In this document: piece after piece, positions 32,464 to 43,130 of the stretch
How positions within the stretch are numbered: position 1 is the first letter of the stretch
Layout of the letters: the number at the start of each line of letters is the position of its first letter
NCBI GenBank assembly: GCA_030847615.1
Contig: JAUMIR010000014.1
Location: 16,096,501-16,160,500 of the forward strand
Direction of reading: 5' to 3'
DNA from: Gambelia wislizenii
Lineage: Eukaryota > Chordata > Lepidosauria > Squamata > Crotaphytidae
Length of the DNA stretch: 64,000 nt
Translations under genes and position numbers: made by a program
The notes under the pieces: model-generated
Databases searched by the model: none
Seen by the model: only the letters and a program-made list of their open reading frames with translations
Told to the model about the DNA's origin: nothing

Positions 32464-33080
32464 TTTGCACCCACCTCATAGAACGAAAGGATAAGTAAAG
32501 AATCCACAGATATTTGTGAAATGTTGAACGTTGCCTGGCATTCGGGTTGCCAGACCTCAGGGCTGAGTCTCCCTGAGTCTCCAGTTTTCAGGGATCATCT
32601 CCAGATTGGGAGATATGGGTGCAAATTCTCCGGTTTGCTAGAGAAGGCTCCACTCCAGGCAAGAGAAAAGGTTGTGTGGAAATCTCCATCTCAGCTAGAA
32701 GAGCATGCTAAAATTTGCAAGGCTTAATGGATTTGTTGCTACAATTAGCAAAGACTCTCCAAGGGGTCTGAGTATTTACTCTTCCTCCTTCCCTCCCAGT
32801 TATTATGGTGCCAGGGTTCACCCTCCACTCTGCTTGGCATCCACCTTCAGGCTAGATGCAAGTAGGCGAGTTTAAATGTTATTTATCATGTGTCCCTAAG
32901 AAGGTGAGGAAAACAAGCTGCTCATTGCACTTTGATTGGGAAACAGCCCATTTCGCTAAGATTTCTGTCTTAATTCCCAAACAGAAATATATATTATGTC
33001 TGTGTATGTTTGAATGACAAGCCACATAGTTGGTACTTATGCTTGATGACATCATAAGGGTACTCCTTCCATCTCTATAC
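32459..33080. other. Intron 2, unassigned
   Basis: Unique-looking intronic DNA with no supported feature. Confidence 0.5.
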
Positions 33081-33083
33081 TGT

Positions 33084-33110
33084 ATATCTATATCTATATC
33101 TATATCTATA
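33084..33110. repeat. (TATATC)n microsatellite
   Basis: Four tatatc units. Confidence 0.95.
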
Positions 33111-33363
33111 TGGTCCTCGTAATACTCCACTGGTTGAGGAAGGAACAATCACATTGGGCAGCAGCATCACACATGGAAAGTAATGTAGTGAGAATTATAG
33201 GAAGGGTCTCCAAGGGTCATTTAATCTAAGTCTCTGCCAGTGTGGGAATCCACAGTGAGTTATGGGATGGTGGGGTGGCTCTGCTTTCCCTGGGACAGTG
33301 GACCTACTCCTGGTTACTCTGAAATGAACTATCCAAAGTGCTGAACCCTACATCCTAAATAGG

Positions 33364-33995
33364 AGACCCTCCAAATGTCCCGATTTGGTGTGTACAGTCC
33401 CGGTTTTTCCTCTGCCACTCCACTTTTTCAGCTGCTTTAAAAATGTCCCGTTTTCTCCCTCCTCTCCCCTCTTTCAACCTTTGTGCTCAGCTTACTTCAG
33501 TTGCTGCAAACTGAGTTCAAAGGGCAAAAGTTGTTCTGTTTATTTTATTTCTTTGGAGCATTTACCCGACCCCCCTCCCCCACCTGCAGCCTAAAAGTCT
33601 CCCAAGGAGGCTTGTCTTTTGGACAGTTCCCTCCACTTAGGCTTGTAGTCTAATAAGATGGGACACACAAGGAAAAGGGGGTGGCAGGGGGTGGAGGGGA
33701 TTAAGTCCAGAAGATGGTGGCCAACCCCCCACCCCAGTTCCTCAGAGCCCATAGCAGTGGCAATTGGAAAGGAGGCCACTGGGACCAAGTCATGAAGGAG
33801 CCATGCCTGGTTGCTATTCTCTCCCTCGGAGGTTTGCATTCAGTTCATTCAACAGAGGGATGAAGAGAGGAGGAGGCATAACCTTGCACTTCCCAGAAGG
33901 CTCAAGCAAAAGCAAACTGCAGCAGCCTCTCCTAGCTTATGTGCTCATTAATGACTTGACCACACTCTGACCACACCATTTTCATCTGGGAAATG
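33364..33995 (+). mobile_element. MITE with CATACCCTCCAAC ends, with an insert
   Basis: accctccaaatgtcccgatt at the left, tcagctgctttaaaaatgtc, aagcaaaagcaaactgcagc and ttttcatctgggaaatgctg at the right. About 33560-33840 is not part of the family. Confidence 0.7.
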
Positions 33996-35035
33996 CTGTA
34001 AGGCAGCCTTTATCAACCTTTTTATCCTGGAGGAACCCTTGAAATAATTTTCAGGTCTCAGGGAAACCCTGAATAAGCATTATTCTATATACTGCTATTG
34101 CTTTCCACGCACAACCAGAATAGATTTGCCTCCCTGCCATTCCAGCCTCTGTTTATTGCTGTGCCCCATTACTCTTTCTTGCCATTATGACTTCTGTTAT
34201 CCCACACCTAATTAAAATGCATGAAATATAAAATAATTTCCTTCTACTCAGCCACTTTCCATGACCCCCCAGACTGCTTTGTTTTAATGAACAGATTTGA
34301 AAAATGGCTTCAAGCTCTTCTTTGGAGACCAAGTCATAATGGCAACATTCTCCCTCCCCTTGCCACACGCAACATTCATCATTGTAACTGTCAGTGCCAC
34401 AGGAAGTCTCTGCCAGCCATAAGGTGCTGTCAGCGATGGAGCCAAAATGAGGCCAAGAGGAGATGAATGAGAGGTCAGAGGTCAGAAGGAAAGCACTTCC
34501 AGGGTTTGATGAATTAGGGATTTGCAGCAGTTAACAAAAAATCAAGTCAGGCTGATTATAAAACATTCATCTATTCATGGAAAGAGGAGCTACAGACACA
34601 GAGATTGTAGCTTTTTGAGCTTAAAAGTCCTTCTTTCCCTGCTTGGGTAAATGCCTTCTACCGCCTACGGGCACACACTACAGTTGTCCCTTCATATTCA
34701 CAGGGGGTTGATCGAATTAGTGAATGACTCACTTCCATGTGTGTCTAGGAGAATTAATCCATTTCCACCCTAACTACCAGTCCAAGGGAGGTGGGTCTCC
34801 ACATAATTACTACCCGGGTGTGTCTTATAGGGATGTGGGATGGCCTCTTCCTTAGATTTTCTGAGCACACCTTGAGTGCTTGCATTTTGGATGCCCTAGT
34901 CTACTACCAACCATGTGGAAGGCCAATAAATAAGCTAATTTAAGAAATATAGCCAATTGATGAATTATTGGAAGGGAGGGGGCATCAGGGCAGGCAACAC
35001 CCCTGCAAATGAAAATTTCCTTCAGCCCTCAATTT
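33996..35035. other. Intron 2, mostly unassigned
   Basis: Includes a Tigger-like left end at 34680 (acagttgtcccttcatattc) and the block 34908-35010 shared with 29262-29355. No exon seen. Confidence 0.45.
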
Positions 35036-35049
35036 TCTAACATTGCAGT

Positions 35050-35496
35050 CACTTAAAACTTCCAGAAAGGTCTGGAAACCATGCCTTATGAGGAGAAACT
35101 TAGGGAGCTGGGTATGTTTAGCCTGGAAAAAAGACGGTTTAGAGGCGATATGATAGCCCTGTTTAAGTATTTGAAGGGGTGTCACGCTGAGGATGGAGCG
35201 GGCTTGTTTTCTTCTGCTCCAGAGACTGGAACACGGAGCAATGGGTGCAAGCTCCAGGAACAGAGATTCCACCTCAACATTAGGAGGAACTTTTTGACAG
35301 TAAGAGCTGTTTGGTAGTGGAACACACTCCCTCGGAGCATGGTGGGGTTTCCTTCCTTGGAGGTCTTTAAACAGAGGCTGGATGGCCATCTGTCAGGGAT
35401 GCTTTGATCAAGATTTCCTGCGTGGCAGGGAGTTGGACTGGATGGCCCTCGTGGTCTCTTCCAACTCTACAATTCTATGATTCTATGATTCTACTC
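35050..35496 (+). mobile_element. CR1 LINE 3' part
   Basis: The frame is open through [20 protein letters not shown] and [20 protein letters not shown], then a stop. 3' tail complete. Same subfamily as 30180. Confidence 0.93.
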
Positions 35497-36020
35497 CCAG
35501 GTTCAGTGCTGACAACTGCTGTTTCATAGCTGTTTGCATTCCTCCTGTGTTCCTGCTTTGCCTTGACTATGGATTGACTCCATTCTATGGACTGCTGCAT
35601 TAACCCCTCACTGACCAAGTACTGGACCTCAGACCTGACTCTGTTGAATACTGGACTGGCTATTGACTTCCCTGGCATCTGGTATGGACAATAGGTGACT
35701 GACCTCTGGACTGGCTATTGACTTCTCTTGCATCTAGAATGGACAATTGGTGACATACCAGGACTACACCCCTCATTCTGTTGATCCTGTGTCCCTATCT
35801 TGTTGCTCCTCAGGCACTTGCTATTGTGAGTTCAGGACAATTTGCATGGATCAAAACCACCAGGGGTTAAGCAGCTGAGAAAGTTTGTCAGGTGCCAAGT
35901 AAACAAACCAGGTGAAGGGATGCATGGAAGGATAGTGAGAAGAAATCATTGCCAGAAGTCACCAGAATCCCAGAGCTTAAGAAAGTTCCTATTTTTGCAA
36001 ACATGGCCACTGGGGGATTC
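35497..36020. other. Intron 2, unassigned
   Basis: Contains an imperfect local duplication (gactggctattgacttccct, 35650 and 35714). No gene supported. Confidence 0.5.
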
Positions 36021-36021
36021 T

Positions 36022-37490
36022 GGATCATAGAATCATCTCTCTCTGGCTTTTCTTCGCAAACGAAGATTCAGGAAGGACTCATCCCGCGTTTTCTGCAAGC
36101 GCGCTAATGACTGAAAAGGCCAATCCGAGATAAACAAGTCCGGTTGCAGAAAGCACAGCAGAAGGTCTCCTTGGGTGATGTTTTTGGGTTGTGATTCTTT
36201 CTGCGTTGTCATTTCTCTTCAAGACTTGTTCGTCGTGAGTTCTCAAATAAGGCTGCAGCATTGTGGATAGTGCGTCTCCATGCCTCCCGATGTGAGGCCA
36301 GGGCGGACCACTGTTGGTGATCAATTTGGCCGAGCCTGAGATGTTGTTTCAGGGAGTCCTTGTATTGCTTTTTTGGAGCGCCCCTCTTACGCTGACCCGT
36401 GGCGAGTTCACCGTAGAGTAGTATTTTTGGGAGGCGATGGTCCTCCATCCTAGAAACGTGCCCTGCCCAGCGCAGCTGAGTTCTCAATATCATGGCCTCA
36501 ATGCTTGTGATCCCTGCTTGCTCAAGGACAGCAACATTTGTCACATAGTCAGTCCAATGTATATTTAAGATTGTGCGTAGACAGCGCTGATGAAAGCGCT
36601 CGAGGAGTCGTAGGTGGTGGCGATAGGTGACCCATGTTTCAGATCCATAAAGGAGGACAGACAGTACGATGGCTCTATACACACTGATTTTTGTGCTTTG
36701 CTTCAGGTGTTTATTGCTCCAGACTCTTTTGTGAAGTCTTCCAAATGCACTATATGCCTTTGCTAATCTGTGATCGATCTCTTTGTCAATCTTGGCATCT
36801 GAGGAGATGATGCTTCCCAGGTAGGTGAACTGCTGAACGGACTTGAAGCACAGATTTGCTGACGGCAATGTGGGGATAGTGGTGTTCGTCCTGTGGTGCA
36901 GGCTGGTAAAGAACTTCTGTTTTCTTCAGGTTGACTTCTAGCCCAAACAGCTCTGCAGCTGTTGCAAAGCAGGACGTTAGGCGCTGCAGAGTTGAAAGAG
37001 ACCATGAGGGCCATCTAGTCTAATTCTATTCTGCCCTGTAGGAATACCCAATCAAAGCACTCCCAACAGATGGCCATCCAGCCTCTGTTTAAATACCTCC
37101 AAAGAAAGAGACTCCACCCCACTCCTAGTCAGCAGTGTATTTCACTTCTGAACAGCTCTTACCACCAGGAGGATCTTCCTAATGTTTAGGTAGAATCTCT
37201 TCTCCTGTAGTTTGAGTCCATTCCTTCATGTCTTAGTCTCTGGAGCAACAGAAAACAAGCTTGCTCCATCTTCAATATGACATCCTTTCAAGTATTAAAC
37301 ATGATTATCATGTCCCCTCTTAACCTTCTCTTCTCCAGGCTAAACATACTCAGGTCCCTAAGCTGCTCGTCATAGGGCATAACAGCTTCCAGACTTTTCA
37401 CTGTTTTGGTCACCCTCCTCTGGACATGTTCCAGTGTGTCAATATCTTTCTTGAATTGCTGTGCCCAGAACTGGCCACAGTTGTGGACCA
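36022..37490 (-). mobile_element. CR1 LINE split by the second LINE
   Basis: The CR1 tip tggatcatagaatcat (36020-36034) resumes at 36988 with gagttgaaagagaccatgag and continues to about 37490 (minus-strand [20 protein letters not shown]). The CR1 predates the LINE at 36035. Confidence 0.85.
36035..36987 (-). mobile_element. Second LINE family, best-preserved ORF
   Basis: Minus-strand frame of 219 codons: FTYLGSIISSDAKIDKEIDH, RLAKAYSAFGRLHKRVW, LSVLLYGSETWVTYRHHLRL, RCLRTILNIHWTDYVTNVAV, LRWAGHVSRMEDH, KKQYKDSLKQHLRLGQIDHQ. A shift then leads into the Cys/His finger and GMSPS-type end. 3' UTR about 35 bases with hairpin CTTCGTTTGCGAAG. The clade is not settled; the YLGSxI, YGSETW and RWAGHV motifs and the C-terminal finger rule out CR1 and L2. 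Confidence 0.9.
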
Positions 37491-37575
37491 AACTGAAAAT
37501 GTCTCCAAACTCAGGGAAAAACCAACTTAACTGTCTGTTTTCAATAATCCCCTTCCTGTTGTGTTTTGATTCCAG

Positions 37576-37704
37576 CAGTCCATTTATATGGTGTTTCTGC
37601 CTGGAGGGAAGGTCAGAAACTGGCCCGGAAAATTCTTGGTCCCCCCCCTAAACATCCAAAGCTGAGGAGTGGATTGGAAATGGATGCAGCTGAGCTCGCT
37701 ACAG
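37576..37704 (+). CDS. CCDC187: CCDC187-like exon 3 ([17 protein letters not shown] block)
   Basis: Symmetric phase 1-1 exon of 129 bp with donor ACAG/GTACTG. It encodes [19 protein letters not shown], which aligns closely with the SSWRDGQKLVKKVLGPAPK block of CEP350 and is the strongest family signature in the window. The acceptor is a tandem NAGNAG (CCAGCAG): use of the second AG would start the exon at 37579 and remove one residue. The exon lies directly downstream of a minus-strand CR1 that ends near 37490. Confidence 0.85.
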
Positions 37705-38120
37705 GTACTGCACTTTTACAAGACCACACTTGCCCCTGCCTACAACAGTTTCTTGGGAGCAAAGACCAAGATGCTAGATCAGCTATTTAGTTACATAATT
37801 ACCTTAGATGCGTAGCTAAGACCTGACCCTCCCAGTCCCAACTTACTGGGCAGCAGCCACTATGAGCAATGGGGGTCTGTTCTCCTGTCGATCAGGACGC
37901 AGCAGCCTGGCATTTCCACCCCCACTAGCAATCTCTGGTCTGACAATCAGAAGCAGATGCTTGTCACAACTCCTCCTTGCACTGGAGATTGCTGGTGGGA
38001 GGGGGTGGAAATATGAGTCTATTGCATTCTGATTGACAGGAGAACAGACCCTCATTGTTCACGGCAGCTGCTGCCCAGTAAGTCTGGCAGTGGGCTTTCA
38101 AGGTCCCTCTGTATTCCATA
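37705..38120. other. Intron 3, imperfect inverted repeat
   Basis: About 37860-37960 (gcaatgggggtctgttctcctgtcg ... ctagcaatctctgg) is the reverse complement of about 37975-38055 (actggagattgctggtggga ... tgacaggagaacagacc). A foldback of about 80-bp arms. Confidence 0.7.
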
Positions 38121-38121
38121 A

Positions 38122-38352
38122 GGCCTAAATACCTTAAAGGTGCCAGATCCCACCCAATCCTGGAAGCTAAGGAGGGTCAGCCCTGCTTAGTACTTGGATG
38201 GGAGACCACCAATGAACACCAAGTGCTGTAGGCTCTATTTCAGAGGAAGGAACTGGCAAAACCACCTCTAAGTATTGCTTGCCTAAGAAAACCCAAGGAA
38301 ATTCATGGGGTCTCCATAAGTTGACAGGTGATTTGAAGGACATATTCACAGA
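38122..38352 (+). mobile_element. 5S rRNA-headed SINE, near full length
   Basis: ggcctaaataccttaaaggt, tggaagctaaggagggtcag and cttggatgggagaccaccaa, then tttcagaggaaggaactggc and the tail tccataagttgacaggtgat. Confidence 0.88.
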
Positions 38353-38359
38353 CATATGT

Positions 38360-38634
38360 ACAGTATGGTCCCCATATCTGCAGGGGATGCTTTCCTGGAC
38401 TTGACGTAGATACCAGAAACAATGGATAATAATGAATCCTATTAAAATGAATGACTTCCAATCCAAGCATATAATAGAAATGTGCTGGAGGACCTAGAGA
38501 ATGCCTAGAGAGAATACCTCTCTAGGCATCTTTTAGGTCCTCCAGAGTGACTCTATTGTGTATCTGTATTCCCTACACTATTGAAAACATAGGGATTGTG
38601 GATATGAATAAATTATGGATGTGTTACTCCCCTA
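38360..38634 (+). mobile_element. TA-flanked MITE (CAGTAGGACCC family), diverged
   Basis: tacagtatggtccccatatc at the left; ggaggacctagagaatgcct and tctctaggcatcttttaggt inside; the right end is decayed. Confidence 0.72.
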
Positions 38635-39076
38635 CCAAGGTTTGAAAAGGAAAATGCTAGATTTATCACCTACTAGATGATGGTTTCCCTGTCGGTGGAC
38701 CAGTTAATCTACCTTAGAGTACAGTGTGGGCCAGTTTCACAATATAGGGGCACATCTCACAATATTCCTACCCCCCTGGCTGCTTTCAGCCCAGGGAAGC
38801 TTCTCCTGCGCCAGAACTGGAAGTTACTTGGGGAAAAAAGCGTCTCTGGGGTCTAAGAGAACCCATTCCACTCCCCACAGGGCAAAATTTCTCCTACACC
38901 TCATGGAAGGCACGTGGGCACCTTTTTTTTTTTTTAAAGCAAAAAAAGATTAACAGACCTGATTTGTGTATGTGTATGCACATGTGTGGTGGTTTGCATC
39001 CCTCCCCTCTGTCATCTTTTGAGAGGTGCATGTGGCCCACAGGCCTCAGGGGGTAGCCCACCTCTGCTGTTGAGCA
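38635..39076. other. Intron 3, unassigned
   Basis: Includes a T-run at 38922-38935. No gene supported. Confidence 0.5.
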
Positions 39077-39855
39077 TCATACCCTTTAATTGTGCCAATT
39101 TGGCAGTTGCTGCCCTGATTAGTTCTCTGTCATCACACCTCTCCGGCTGCTTTTAAAATGTCCCAGTTGTCAGGTTGTATAGAGTGCACTGGGAACCTAA
39201 ACAGGTCCCAGGCAGCATAAAATAGACAGCAGAGTGTTGTTCCTTCAGGCATCAGAATAAAGGCACAGACATAGTAGACAGTAGTCTAAAATAAACTTCT
39301 TGTTCTTTATTTGAACATAATAAAGACTATTTACAGTATATTACAGCATACAAAAGAAAACATCTTCACACTGTGAAATCCAACACAGAACTGCTCAGTT
39401 CAACTCTATTGGACAAACTAAATACCCAGATCTGTAGAGTTCCTAGCACCTCCCCCAGTCAGCTCTGCATCAGAGCTGAGAGCTCATTAATACTGATACA
39501 TTTGCAACTGTCACTAGCTCTCTGTCTGCTGTACTCTGCAGATTGTTTGTTACATTCCAGATTGTTATAGAATAAATCTATTTACTGTATGTCCCAATAT
39601 TGTGACACCAGTTTTTCTCTTCTTTCCACTTCCCCCTTCATCCTCAAGTTACTTTAATTGCTGCAAACGGAGTTCCAAGTTGAGAAGTAGTTTGTACTAC
39701 ATAACAGGGCAGGAGGAGAGGGCAGAATGTTGCCTTTTCTTGTCGGCTCAGGCAAAAGCAAATGGCTGCAGCCTTCCTTGGCTTGTGTGTCTTTCCTTAT
39801 TCATCACTTTCCCCACATGCCCCCATTTTCATCTTGGAGAGAGATTGAAAGGTAT
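39077..39855 (+). mobile_element. MITE with CATACCCTCCAAC ends, split by a solo LTR
   Basis: cataccctttaattgtgcca at the left, gcttttaaaatgtcccagt before the LTR, and tttttctcttctttccactt after it, then gctcaggcaaaagcaaatgg. It ends about 60 bases before exon 4. Confidence 0.8.
39168..39607 (-). mobile_element. Solo LTR of an endogenous retrovirus-like element, 440 bp
   Basis: Starts TGTCAGGTTG, ends TTGTGACA, and is flanked by the exact 5-bp duplication CCAGT (39163-39167 and 39608-39612). AATAAA-type signals are better placed on the minus strand. No internal viral genes are present. Intron 3 of the CCDC187-like gene. Confidence 0.85.
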
Positions 39856-39913
39856 AGAACATTGTTCTGTGGAAATTTGCAAACCCCAGTCTGGTCTCCG
39901 CTTCTTTCCACAG

Positions 39914-40542
39914 AATCTGGAAATTTGTTAACAACATCCCAGGTGGAACAAAGTCTTAGAGGAAGCTTTCAGGCCATGCAGAGCGATATGGGTGAAGCTG
40001 AACAGGAAAGAGAAGCTTCAGGCTTAAACCGGACGCTTAGAGAGCGGGCAAGCTCTTGTGGGCCTAAGAACCAGAGTGTGAGGCTCCAGAAAGATCCATA
40101 TCTGCAGAAGAGGGGAGGAAATCAGCCCAGGCTGACAGGAAAGAAAGAAAATGCAAGTCCCCAGGGTCATTCTGCCAATCCTTTCTCTGCCCGATTGGAG
40201 GATAATAGAGGAACCTCAACCGATTGCAAGGGAAGAACGAGCTACTCTTCTCAGAGAAGTGACTCCTCTAGGAAGGAAAGCAAATCTGCAGACAGCTACG
40301 AAAGGCCAGACAGAGAGAGAAGAAGCCACTATAGTCCGGAAGAGGTCCGTGAATTTATGAATAAAAAGGTCGCTGAAAGGAACAGAAGGTCCCGGGAAGA
40401 GAAAAGATCTTTGGAGCAAGCTCGTGAAGTGCGCAAGAAAAGGCTTCAAGAAGTGTACCAGAAGCAGAAAGAAGCGTTCAGAAGCAAAAAGAATGGGATG
40501 GAGGCAGGTTCTGCAATGTATGCCAAGAATATTCATGGCTTG
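39914..40542 (+). CDS. CCDC187: CCDC187-like exon 4 (coiled-coil exon)
   Basis: Large exon of 629 bp, entered in phase 1 and left in phase 0. The acceptor is cttctttccacag and the donor is TTG/GTAAGA. The first two thirds are polar and low in hydrophobic residues (Ser, Arg, Glu, Gln). The end, from about 40326, encodes YSPEEVREFMNKKVAERNRR and then a dense Glu/Lys/Arg heptad-like stretch that finishes RLQEVYQKQKEAF. CEP350 has the same block (TDEVRQYIVRQQEERKRK ... RLQELYRKQKEAF). A coiled coil of about 50 residues is expected here. A MITE and an embedded solo LTR end about 60 bases upstream of the acceptor. Confidence 0.9.
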
Positions 40543-40691
40543 GTAAGAATTGCCCTAAGGGTAAGCAGCAAACTCTCAGAAAACTAACACAACTGTCCTG
40601 GAGCTGAAATCTGAAAAGTGCACTATCCGAATATGCTGTTGTTCCCCTATGTATGTCTTATGAATCTACTTCTGTAATCTTCCTCTCTCTT

Positions 40692-40702
<11 letters not shown>

Positions 40703-40735
<33 letters not shown>
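40703..40735. repeat. (TA)n microsatellite
   Basis: About 16 TA units in intron 4, preceded by a (TC)n run at 40682-40702. Confidence 0.97.
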
Positions 40736-40737
<2 letters not shown>

Positions 40738-40789
40738 TTGCATTACAATAACTTGATTGTGCTTGGCAAGGGAATATATATATATAAAA

Positions 40790-40975
40790 AATAGTGGGCC
40801 CTTATCCACTGTGGTTTGGTTCAAGGACCCCCCGTGGATACCAAAATCTCTTGATGCTCAAGTCAGCAGTGTGATGCAGCAGCTAAAAAAGCAATGCAAT
40901 TCTAGGCTGCATTTTCAAGTTGTGGATAGTGGAATCTGTGAATATAGAATCCATGGATACGGAGGGCCAAACATA
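40790..40975 (+). mobile_element. Tigger-like MITE with an embedded CR1 scrap
   Basis: gggcccttatccactgtggt, ggaccccccgtggataccaa, tccatggatacggagggcc. Between them 40868-40912 (gtgtgatgcagcagctaaaa, ttctaggctgcat) is CR1 ORF sequence. Confidence 0.78.
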
Positions 40976-41320
40976 TAAGACAATGTGAAATGCATATACG
41001 GTGAGTCCTCTGTATCCAGTGTAATTATAATGAAACAATGTATATTGGAACACATACAAAAAGGTTGCAAAGATATACAAAGCAACTATTTGTAATGAAA
41101 AAAATGTAATATGAAAGTACTAATGGGAAATATCTGTAAATTCTATATCACAACGGACAAAACCTCAGCAAACGATTGCGAAAGAATAATTTCATTAGAA
41201 GGCTGAGCCAAAGTGTGGCTATCTATGGTTGAAAAAGACTACAGTATACTGCTTGGCTGTCATAGACATTGTTCCACACTTTGGCTCAGCATTGGGGAAC
41301 AATAGTAGATTCTGATACTG
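40976..41320. other. Intron 4, unassigned
   Basis: AT-rich. About 41200-41290 contains an imperfect inverted agccaaagtgtgg / ccacactttggct pair. No gene. Confidence 0.5.
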
Positions 41321-41596
41321 CAGTGGTTCTTAACCTGTGGTCCAGGGACCCCCAGGGGTCCACGATGTCCTCACAGGGTGTCCACAAAGGCTTGAAGCCT
41401 GCTTGGTTCAACTCTTGCCTACAGTGGAGTGACCGGAGACAAGACAAAGGCTGGCTGGCTTGGCTTGCGCATTGCCTTTCAATCCATTCCAGACACAAAC
41501 TTGCAGGAAGAAGCAGAAGAAAAGTCTTCCCTTCCCCTCCAGTGGATGGTGTGATTGTATTATTAGTATTATCATTATCATCATCATTGTTATTGG

Positions 41597-41628
<32 letters not shown>

Positions 41629-41645
41629 TGAGATCTGAAAAGCAC
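41321..41645 (+). mobile_element. hAT-like MITE (CAGTGGTTC family), copy 3
   Basis: CAGTGGTTCTTAACCTGTGG, gtccacgatgtcctcacagg and cacaaacttgcaggaagaag. The right end is lost in a (TTA)n expansion at 41603-41630. Confidence 0.8.
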
Positions 41646-41674
41646 ACTATTGCAATGGTTCTGGACCCAACCTT

Positions 41675-41818
41675 ATTTGGAGGTTTTTAAACAGAGTCTG
41701 GATGTCCATCTGTCGGGAATTATAGAATCATAGAATCATAGAATTGCAGAGTTGGCAGGGGGTTGGACTGGATGGCCCTTGTGGTCTCTTCCAAATGTGT
41801 CATGCTATGATTCTATGA
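41675..41818 (+). mobile_element. CR1 LINE 3' part with internal jump
   Basis: tttggaggtttttaaacaga, then the tip repeated (atagaatcatagaatcatag inverted piece at 41725) and ggttggactggatggccctt to the tail. Confidence 0.8.
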
Positions 41819-41905
41819 AGACTTAACTCAAGATTTAAAACAACAACAACAACAATATCTAATAATAATAATACCTAATAACAGCAACAACAACTACCTG
41901 TACTA
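41819..41905 (-). mobile_element. Inverted fragment of the CAGTGGTTC MITE
   Basis: gacttaactcaagatttaaa is the reverse of the MITE right part; (AAC)n and (AATA)n runs follow. Confidence 0.6.
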
Positions 41906-41909
41906 CTTC

Positions 41910-42072
41910 TATGTGGTGGGGTCTCCTTCCTTGGAGGTCTTTAAACAGAGGCTGGATTGCCATCTGTCGGGGATGCTTTGATCGTGATTTCCTGCATGGC
42001 AGGGGGTTGGACTGGATGGCCCTCGTGGTCTCTTCCAACTCTGCAATTCTATGATTCTATGATTCTACTCCA
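41910..42072 (+). mobile_element. CR1 LINE 3' end
   Basis: gtggggtctccttccttgga, gggttggactggatggccct and the tail attctatgattctatgattc. Confidence 0.9.
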
Positions 42073-42094
42073 GGACCAAATCCACCCTGTACGA

Positions 42095-42303
42095 ATAACC
42101 TCATTTGAAACTGGATTATCATTTGACATTGCTCCTTCCTGTTGAACCCAGCGAGTTGTAGTTTGGTGAAGCACCAGCACTCTTTGGCAGAGAAGGCTCA
42201 AGACCTTGTAGACCTACAGATCCCAGGATTCCATAGGAAGGAGTCATGGCAAATAATCCAGTTTCAAACTGGGTTATTTGTGTAGTGTGGATTTGGCCCA
42301 AGA
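42095..42303. mobile_element. Palindromic MITE (TGGAATCCTGGGATTTGTAG family)
   Basis: tttgaaactggattatcatt at the left is mirrored by aataatccagtttcaaactg at the right, around ttggcagagaaggctcaaga. Confidence 0.85.
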
Positions 42304-42738
42304 CCGTTGTATTAAGGATTAAGAGTTAAGAGTTCAAAATGCACTGTTAAATGTGTTAAGAGTTCAAAAGCATGCAGATAATTCTCATGGAAAGGTTTTT
42401 CCTTTCCAGGCACATCCATAGACGTTACAGATAGCATTCCGTTACATTCAGCCAAGTAGGAAAATTAACATAAATTTCCTAATGTGTCTAGCTAATACTC
42501 GACATTCTCCTAATCTATTCACTCAATTTGCTGGATTCTGTTGGATCCAGAGGGAGGCTCGAGTTATGTGTCAGTTCAGACAGGACTCAAAACAACCACC
42601 CTCCATTTTAGGGTCCTTTGTCCTCATTTGACCCAAGATGCGATGTTCCCCCATCTCAGGGTTTCTTTGTCTCTCCTGCCTTGTGACTCCTAAGCAGGTT
42701 TAATACCTTTTAAAATTGCCACCCTCAAAGTTCTGATT
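42304..42738. other. Intron 4, unassigned
   Basis: Contains a local repeat of taagagttcaaaa at 42325-42372. No gene supported. Confidence 0.5.
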
Positions 42739-42746
42739 GGTTATTC

Positions 42747-43130
42747 CAGTGATGGGCAACCTTTTGAGCTTGGTGTGTCAAACTTTGCCAAAAAACTGAG
42801 CATAACTCGGGTGGTGTGTCACTTTGAGGAAAAAAACGTTAGGGAGACGGGGGTGGGTGGGTGGAGGAAAGTGGCGACCGGGGCTTCAAAGCCCCAATCA
42901 CCACTTTAGGAAGAGGGGAGGAAAGTGGCGACTGGGGCTTTGAAGCTCGGATTGCCACTTTAGGGAGGGGGGAGGGGGGAGGAAAGTGGCAACCAGGGCT
43001 TTGAAGCCCCAATCACCACTTTAGGGAGGATGGGGTGTGTGAAACATCCTTCTCGGCATGCGGCCGCGTGTCATCAGAAATGGCTACGCGTGTCAGTGCT
43101 GACACGCGTGTCATAGGTTCGCCATCACTG
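42747..43130 (+). mobile_element. Complete hAT-type MITE with internal tandem repeat
   Basis: Ends CAGTGATGGGCAACCT and AGGTTCGCCATCACTG are inverted repeats, flanked by an exact 8-bp duplication GGTTATTC (42739-42746 and 43131-43138). The middle holds three units of about 62 bp (gaggaaagtggcgaccgggg, cttcaaagccccaatcacca). The right third has a gtcagtgctgacacgcgtg inverted motif. Confidence 0.93.

Noticed and set aside
41286..41690. Overlapping frames with Ile/Asn runs
   Set aside because: Generated by a (TTA)n run inside a MITE.
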